Part shown: piece after piece, positions 56,796 through 64,000 of the stretch
Position numbering within the stretch: position 1 is the first letter of the stretch
How the letters are laid out: every line of letters begins with the position of its first letter
Assembly (NCBI GenBank): GCA_011503125.2
Contig: WWBZ02000033.1
Location: 1,364,001 to 1,428,000 of the forward strand
Reading direction: 5' to 3'
From: Botryosphaeria dothidea
Taxonomy: Eukaryota > Ascomycota > Dothideomycetes > Botryosphaeriales > Botryosphaeriaceae
Length of the DNA: 64,000 bases
Notes under the pieces: generated by a model
The model's database searches: none
Seen by the model: the letters and a program-made list of their open reading frames with translations, nothing else
What the model was told of the DNA's origin: nothing
Made by a program: the position numbers and the translations under genes

Positions 56796-58543
56796 TGGAG
56801 GAGGAGGACGACGACGACGCTGTGCGAGCGAGAATATCGGCGACGGGTGGCAACGTCAAGGCGGAACGGGAGCGAGCCTTCTTGCTAGTAGGTGGTGCCC
56901 AGTGCGACCTGCATTCCGCGCGCTAGTCCAGCCCAGACCTTCACGCCCGCCGGGCGCTCTTGCATCTGCCTGTGGACGTACAAGCAGGAAAGAGGTGAAG
57001 CTCACTGCCTTGATCGTTTGACCGGGACCACTTCTGGATCTGCCGCCATCCTTGCACCGTAGCGCGGCTCTTTTCGAGTCATTGGCGATGCCGCATCTGG
57101 CCCACTATCGCTCGCTTGTGGCCATGGTGTTTGTGCAGTGTGAAACACTGCCTCGTTGCTTTGCGCACCCCCTCAAGCCTTGTCGCAAGCCTTCGAAAAG
57201 TTCCAGCGCCACGTTATGCAGCCTTTGGTCGAACATGAGCGCAAGACAGAGCATCCCGTGGCAGGCTAGGCGTAGAGCGAGCGCGGATGCCGGTCGCGGT
57301 GCTAGCGGCGGAGCCCACGACCGGCTCCGCATCAAGGAGGAGGCATTAGTGAGATGGTTCGGTTTGAGAGGGCGCTGGCTCTGAGTTGAGAGGCTTCTTT
57401 GAGAAAGAGCCCCGCTGCTTTTTCTACACTCCCACCGAAAAAGCTTTTCTTCGAGTCACGTGCCGCATCAGGCACTCCGTTTCCACTCTTCGGCAATGCA
57501 AATGGCGGGGCTGAGCTTATTTGATCCGCCTCAAGGCGCAATCTCACATTCACGTCGTCTCCTCGCACCAGCCTTTCCATCAGGAAGAGAGAGAGAGACA
57601 GTGATTCCCTGTTGATCCAGTGATCTTGAGCCGGCAGTTCAAAATGGCAAGGGCATGTTTCGTTCGAGACACTCCAATCCGCTGCTCTTGTTTGAGCTGG
57701 CCATGCTCATATTTGATCATACCAGATCCGAACTGGGTTGTTCAGAATGACTGAACCGAATGGCCATGTTGATGTTATTTCTGTAATGGTGAAACACCGT
57801 GTCACCAGCGTCACCACAGCTCCGAAATGCATTCCTCCAACCTACTCAACCCTTCAGAATTGGAGGGTTCAGTTTTAGCGCAAAAAAAAAAAAAAAACTC
57901 AATGAGATGTTGTTCACAGACCAAAACCATGTTGTCCAGTTTTCAAGTTATGGAATGCACTTGCTAGTTGCAGACATGGAACCACGGACCCATTCGGCCT
58001 TGTCTTATGCGGAGGTCAGAAACATCATCTTTTACTTTTTCCCATCGTGCTGCTAACATGTTTGGAAGTTCCCATAAGGCCCATATAATCACCTCCTGCT
58101 CATTTACTCCATTACGCAACAATGGTGACGGATAGGCGTTAGTTTGCTCTACATTTCTATCATCACTGAATGGGGTGGCAAGGCACGCATTTCTGTCTGT
58201 TCACTCAATGAAATGACATGTATGATAACTACAATGGGTGCTGCTGGCCCTTGGAGAGGGTTCCAGCGGACATAGAAGGCCTGATTGCCAAACGAGCTTC
58301 GCAATGTGGGATCACCCGCAAAAGAGACGTGGAATGAGCTGGCAAGTTGCAACCGAAAGGCAGTAGGTTGCTGCTCCTTTCCCCCCCGTAAACAAAAAGC
58401 GCGTGCATTCGTACGTGATCCTCATTCGGCAAGGAGACCGATGACTCTGGGTATCATAACCGCAAGGAAAAAAAAAGGAAATTTTTATCCCGCCAAAAGC
58501 CTCCAAACACCACCTCTCGCAACACCAGCCCGCGAAACCCCAC
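56796..58543. other. Intergenic, no supported gene
   Basis: Between the 5' end of the histidine kinase gene and the 3' end of the second rhodopsin-like gene. It holds a GA run near 57585-57600 and a 16-A run at about 57882-57897. No convincing frame. Confidence 0.5.
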
Positions 58544-60002
58544 TCATTCAATGCTTCTCCCACTCCGTTTACCGATGCTCTCCATATCATCCCCCACCGT
58601 CGTCAGATCCCCCATCCAGCTCCCCGCATCCATGTCCTCCGCAACATCATTCAACCCCATATCGCGCCCCCGCGCGCCCCGCCCCCCCTTCGACGCACTT
58701 CTCTTCACCGTAACCTCCTGCGTCAACACGATTCCGCCCCTCATCCCACCGAACCGCTCATCGTCGCCCCCGTCCGCACCAACCAACCTCCGCTCATCCA
58801 TCTCCCCGAGCCCGTAGCCCATCTCCAGCTCGTAATCCTCCGTCAGCGGACCTACGCCTTTCCTGCCCCTGCCGTTGCGCGACGACGACGAGAAAACCTT
58901 GGCCGAGTGGTTGTGCGAGTGGTCACCATACCCAGACGGCCGACCCGCACCGGTGTGAACGTAGGTCTGGGTGCGGCGGGAGACGGTGCTGCCGAAGAGA
59001 CGGGGGAAGAAGTGCGAGAGGAACGACTTGACGGAGGGGAGGCAGCCGCAGATGATGCCGACGGTCTCCTCGATCGAGGCGATGAGGAGGAGTGATGCTG
59101 ACGAATCTGAAGGACTCCGTTAGTGCAGGGCGTTGGAGACGAGGAGGGGGAGAAAAACGCACAGAGGATGTCGATGCTCTGGAACGACGGCGGGAGGTAC
59201 ACCATGCGGCAGACGCTGGCGGCGAAGGCGATGCAGCCGAAAGAGAAGAGCACGATGAGGCCCAGGCGGTGCTTCAGTGGCATCTGCAGCTTGAACAGGA
59301 ACCTGACCGGCCAGAGGTAGACGAGCAGGTCGCCTAGACTGTTGAGCGCAGCCGTGGCGATGAGGAGGGTGAGGACATCGACGCAATTGCGTTGAATGGC
59401 GAAAGGCTGCTTCCAGAAGAGGTTGATCGGCCTGTGTTGCGATCGTCAGTATAAAGCTCATCCACCAAACCGGGAAAGTGGGTCGCGGATCGACGAAAGG
59501 GACTATCACTTACGTGCACATGAACAGAATCGCAAAAAAGCTTGCTATTCCCCACAACGCACTATAGGTGATCATGCTCCAGCAGAACCATAGGTTGGCG
59601 TTTCCCGGGAAAAGCCTCAGATACCCCAAACAGACACTGATCTTCGTCAACGCCGAGATCGGATGGAACAGCAAAATGCTCGTGAACGTCCACTTGAAGC
59701 CAGCCGGTATCTGTCTCGGAGGCACGTCCCACATGTGATATCCTATGTGTCCGTGCTTTGTGCTTACGCAAGTTATGACCGTGTGGGCGACGGAGCAAAC
59801 GGCCGCTACGCCCATCGGCGCCGAAGAGTCGGTTTACGAACAACCGCGAGTAGAAACGCATGCCGACGAAGATGATCATGAGAGCGGTGAGTGAAATTTC
59901 GGTTCCGAGTACGGCGGGAACGTCGGTTTGCGGGTTGACGTAGTTTGGTGGTGGTAGTGTGCTGGCGAGCTCCGGCCCCAGGTAATCCGCAAGAGTTGCC
60001 AT
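58544..60002 (-). CDS. Rhodopsin-like (SAT4-type) membrane protein with apparent frameshift
   Basis: Same family as the gene at 27.5-29.0 kb. Reading blocks: 60002 down to about 59815 (MATLADYLGPELASTLPPPN ... FYSRLFVNRLFGAD), about 59815..59514, 59431..59163 and 58544..59106, with introns 59432-59513 and 59107-59162. Conserved pieces are YVNPQTDVPAVLGTEISLTA, CVSTKHGHIGYHMWDVPPRQ, ALTKISVCLGYLRLFPGNAN, PINLFWKQPFAIQRNCVD, LIVLFSFGCIAFAASVCRMV and IICGCLPSVKSFLSHFFPRL. Between GAD and the next helix the frame shifts by one base with no intron able to explain it. The canonical text there would be GADDW or GADW, so about 2 or 5 bases look lost. This is either a sequencing or assembly indel or a recent pseudogene; the other three junctions are clean. 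Ligand unknown. The C-terminal tail is Gly/Asp/Met-rich. Confidence 0.75.
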
Positions 60003-62094
60003 TGTGATTGCTTCGTGGTGTCCTTGCCCAGCTTAGGCGTACCACGAGGTGCTGTATGAGCAATGGTGAGTGGGCGATTTCCTGGACTGAAGTGATGACG
60101 GTCCGAAGCTGGGGAGGAAAGGCCGGGGGATCGAGGGCAGATAGATAGACGTGAACCCAGCGCTCGGGACACAAAAATGCGCTTCGTAAGAGGAGTCAGT
60201 CCTGAGGTTAACGACAAGCGAGCGGATATCGGGAAGATGTATCAGGCTGAAGACATTGAAGAGGTGGAGGCCTCAAACTGACCGGCAGCAAGATACCGGC
60301 GGGGGGATTTGGCGTAGGTTACGACGCAGCCAAGAATAGGTTCAAAAAGAGAGAAATATTCGCAGATGCGAGGGAGGCAGGTTAGAGAAGTTACATATAG
60401 CGCCGGGAAGTCCGCGTTATTCGGCGCGTGGCCGGCTGAAAACTCCCAAGCATTCCCGATGCCGCAGCCGCATTATTTCTCCACTGTTTGCTGTAGGTTT
60501 GCTGGACCATACAGCATCCCTGTTTAGCTGCACCATCAGCTGCTGCGACAGCATCGGGTAAAGAGCAGGATTTCCAAGGGCAGCTAACGAAACATAGTTG
60601 TCAAAGAATGCCCGGGAAAGGCCCGTGTTGTTGCAGAGGAGAGAGTCAGAAACGCACCACGGGAGTGCGCCACGGGCGAACGGGGTGCCTTGCGGAGGCG
60701 ATCTTGATCAGCCACGATGCCCGTTGTGGCAGAAACTACGACACGAGCTAGTGGTCTCTGGCGTCCGGCTGGCGTCCGGCCTTCTCGGCAGGTACGCACC
60801 ATTGCTGTGCTTCCGGGATCATCATTGGACCATTGTCTTGACTATAGTTTTATTGTGCGGACGGCGTGGCGTATGGGACAGCAGCGGGAGTGGCGAGCCG
60901 TTGGTGCTGCCTACCACCGAGTAATGACAGCACCGGGATGGCATGGTGTCCTGGACGACGGCTGAGGAGGGAGGCGTCGGGCCCCCCGGCGGATAAGTGT
61001 CGGCATTGTGTTGCAGTCCGCGCCGTCTTCGGCGGTTGCGTACGGATGGTCGTACGAGAGCTCGACGTATTAGTGAGCAGCTGGTGTGCTCAATAATGTG
61101 CAAGTCTTCGCCATTTATAGATGAAGCTTAGCATATTCCGATGTGCGGATCGACAAACACTTTTGCGCATCATCCAGACGCGCAGTCCCCTGCATGGTGG
61201 CTCGCATGCCTAAACCTTGATGGCGAAAGCCCCGGCAATGCACATTTGTGCGATCCCGAGTGCAAGGTCTGATTTGCCGGCTATCTGTCCGAGTCCGATC
61301 GCTGGGACCGTACGTGCGTCGTGCACACGTGAGTGGAGAGATGTTGAAACCCGCGCGCATCATGCGGCGCTGGACTTTCCCCAAATGGGCAAAGTGATCT
61401 CCTGAGACAAGGACTTTGTCGGGTTGACATGCTTCGCTCGCCGTAGAGGAAAAAATTGCCACGGCTGCATATTGATCCCATCCCAGTCTACGCTAACCTA
61501 ACAGAGACATAGATGCGTACTTCTCTGGTGCGATATTTATATCCGGCTCCCCTTCAGCTGGAAACTGCCACGCTTGCACGGTTCTAAGGGACCGTCCGGC
61601 ACTGATTATCAAGCGGCGCAGGACTACCAAGAGCTTCATATATCGAAGTGTAACGGGCTAGCTCTGAAAGGTGTGAGCTGACATACTAATCTATTTCCTC
61701 TCAGCACTCTTCCATTCGTTCGTAAACAGATACCTAGTCGAGGCTGAGGAGCGACAAGATCCAATTACATTCAAGAAGCCGGAACACGTGCTCTATTGTA
61801 TCATTTCATTCCTACATATTCGCGAGTTCTCATCCTGCCCTCTGGACGAGAAGACGCTAGGTAGACATGTGCGCATGATCCGACCCGCATTAAGCATAAG
61901 TGTGAACCATGTTGAAATCAAAACGCCACCTCCCTATACAGCCGGTGAATCTCTAGAAGTAAATAGGAAACCCATGGTCTTTAGAGTCTTGCTCTACGCT
62001 TTAATCAGACCTGAAAAGAGAAGATACCACTCCAGATCCCATGACCAACCTCGGTCTTTTTGTCCTCCTTTTATCTTTCCTTTTTTTTCACCGT
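60003..62094. other. Intergenic, no supported gene
   Basis: 2.1 kb between the 5' end of the rhodopsin-like gene and the 3' end of the FAS gene. Short frames on both strands without features. No RNA gene recognised. Confidence 0.5.
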
Positions 62095-64000
62095 CTACAA
62101 AGCCGAGACGGCAATGGCAATAGCCTGGTCATCACTGTGGCTGATGCTGACATTGACGGATTTGACACCCGCCTGCTTGGCGGCAGCCTCGGCATCGCCG
62201 TGGAGCTGTTACACGAATTAGCGAACGAAATCATTAATCTTTTAAGAACTCAACTTACAGTAACAGTGGGTGCACCCGTCTCATTGTTCAGGATCTCAAT
62301 GTCCTTGAGGGGCGCACCAGCACCCTTGCCAGCGACACCGAGAGCCTTGAAGACAGCCTCCTTGGCGGACCAGCGGCCGGCAAAGCTGGCGCGCGGGTTA
62401 GGAGCCGCCTTGCAGTAGGCCTGCTCCTTCTCGGTGAAGTTGCGCTCCACGAAAGTCTCATTGTCGATGGGGATGGCAGAGACGTTCTCGACGTCAACGC
62501 CGACCTTGGAGTTCTCGCTAGCGGTAGCTTTGGCGAGAGACTCGACCATTTGACGCGTCTGCTCTGTCTTTGCTTTCTCAACTGGGCTCTGAGCAGGAAG
62601 CTTGGCAGGGTAAGCCCAGTTGGAGGTCTTCTTGTCGACAGCAACGCGAGCCGAGGGGTTGAGGAAGACCTCGCTCTGCTGAGCCTCCTCATACGGTCCC
62701 TTGCTCTTGGCGCGGAACATGGTGTTGTTGAGGAGGCCATCGTGGTAGTACCGATAAGCCTTCTTCTGGCGAGACTCGACACGAGTCTTGTAGCTGGCGT
62801 ATTCAGTGTGCTCAAGAGTGGCGAAGAGGTACCTGGGGTGGAGAACGACGGCCTGAGCACCCTTCTGACCGAAACCGAAGGAGGTGACGGAAACAGCCTT
62901 GACACCGTCCGTCTGAATAGAACGGCTGGGGTAGACCATGTAGTCGAACTTCTCAAGAGCCTTGTCGACGTTGTCGGCGTTGCGGTTGCCGGGGACGAGG
63001 CCAGAGTTAAGAACCTGCAGAGCTCCGTTCACCATCCAAGCACCGGCGGCACCCTTGGGGTGACCGGTAAGGAACTTCTGGAAGATACCCAGAATGGCAT
63101 TGCCCTTCTTGCGACCCAGGTGCTTCATCTGCTGGCAGAGCACATCGGACTCGTTCTTGTCGTTAGCAACAGTGGAGGTACCGTGGCATGAGGCGACGTC
63201 CAGGTCGTCGATCGTGAGACCCCAGGTGGCCAGAGCGCCACGAAGGGGTGCAATCCTGGGGTCCTGCTTCCAGAAGTTGTTGCCCAAGCTGAACAGGGCA
63301 GCCTTCTCCTGGCGCTTGGCCTCGCGCTCGATGTGATCGGCACGGTCGGTCATGTACTCGGACTCGCTGAAGTTGGAATCCTGAGACTTCATAGCAGCCA
63401 CCTCCTCCTGCAGGTAGAGGAGCTCGGACTCCTGCCACTGCTTGATCTGGCGACGGCGGAGATCCAACTGGCGCTTCCTGTACTTTATGTCGAGCAAAGG
63501 AGAGGGGAACTTGGAAACTTCCTCGCGAGCAGTCGTGAGGACACCCTGGCCAGGAGCAGGGACAGAGCGGCCAATCTTGTCGGTAGCAGTAGCCGTGAAG
63601 CCAAGAATACCGTAGATCGGAACACCCATGTCAAGAGCAAGGCGGGCGTCCATGATGACCTGAATACCGCAACCTTGGGATTCCATGAAACCGTTACGGG
63701 TGGTGGTGGTGGGACGCGACATCTCCTTAGGAGTGCGGCCGTGAGCAAACTCGTCCTCAGCGTTGCTGGTAGCCTTCATGTTGGCGAACTCGTAAGAGCC
63801 CTCCTCCTGGAAGTCATCGAAACCACCAACAAGGCAAATTCTGGCCTTGCCCTCGAGAATGGTCTCGTAACCGATATCCACGGACTCGACAGCAGTGGCG
63901 CAAGCACCGGAAGGAGACTTAATGGGACCAGTGGAAGAGAGGAGCAACATGTTAACCCAGGCGCTCATGGTGTTGATGAAAGACTCCTGAAGGATGTCCT
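62095..64000 (-). CDS. fas2: Fatty acid synthase alpha subunit, C-terminal part, truncated at right edge
   Basis: The alpha chain of cytosolic type I fatty acid synthase. Present here are the end of the ketoacyl synthase and the phosphopantetheinyl transferase domain. Model: complement(62095..62205, 62259..>64000). The first complete codon inside the window begins at 63998 and reads [20 protein letters not shown], so the gene continues beyond the edge. KS residues are the nucleophile Cys in [14 protein letters not shown], His in [13 protein letters not shown], and the [11 protein letters not shown]ys/His region. The PPT domain has [10 protein letters not shown], then [20 protein letters not shown] and [17 protein letters not shown]. 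The last intron (53 bp) must be removed to give the conserved end [20 protein letters not shown] followed by [16 protein letters not shown]; without it the frame stops at 62250. Housekeeping lipid synthesis. Confidence 0.97.

Overview
The window looks like a chromosomal stretch of a filamentous ascomycete (Pezizomycotina; Dothideomycetes is my tentative guess). Genes are mostly split by 50-140 bp GT-AG introns with CTNAC/CTGAC-type branch sites. Intergenic spaces are 0.4-6 kb with no operons. The gene families are typical of such fungi: a DUR3 urea permease, PigL_N-like and SesB-like fungal innate-immunity-type domains, rhodopsin-like SAT4-type membrane proteins, a GAF hybrid histidine kinase, a cutinase, a P450, and a separate FAS alpha subunit. 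All splice junctions given here were read by eye from consensus sites and frame continuity.

Layout. 1-1186: 3' part of a gene cut by the left edge, a low-complexity cytoplasmic-type tail. 2971-6566 (-): urea/H+ or Na+ symporter (dur3) with an unusual 1.22 kb last intron. 6.6-12.6 kb: gene-poor DNA holding a tRNA-derived SINE with a perfect 16 bp target-site duplication. 12596-16681 (-): a 1361-residue low-complexity protein. 16.7-22.2 kb: mostly non-coding, with one candidate 39-residue small ORF behind a TATA box. 22243-24118 (-): glucosidase II beta subunit. 24723-26603 (+): an unrecognised Ser-rich protein. 27529-28994 (-): rhodopsin-like membrane protein. 30509-31714 (-): protein with a STAND-type fungal N-terminal domain. 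33058-33172 (-): intron-containing tRNA-Asp. 33886-35270 (+): secreted alginate-lyase-like polysaccharide lyase. 36852-37597 (+): secreted cutinase. 37956-39269 (-): SesB-like alpha/beta hydrolase with irregular introns. 39729-41431 (-): CYP52-like P450. 43024-44397 (+): Arp6. 47940-49856 (-): PA-TM-RING ubiquitin ligase. 52798-56787 (-): hybrid histidine kinase. 58544-60002 (-): second rhodopsin-like gene, apparently frameshifted. 62095-64000 (-): C-terminal part of fatty acid synthase alpha, cut by the right edge.

The genes do not form one obvious pathway. Housekeeping functions (ER glycoprotein quality control, SWR1 chromatin remodelling, fatty acid synthesis, tRNA) alternate with accessory ones. 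The accessory ones include nitrogen scavenging, two secreted plant- or polymer-degrading enzymes next to each other, a fatty-acid or alkane-hydroxylase-like P450, and two orphan NLR-type N-terminal domains without a NACHT/NB-ARC. The 30-42 kb part is the most accessory-like. I found no CRISPR array, no operon and no complete autonomous transposon.
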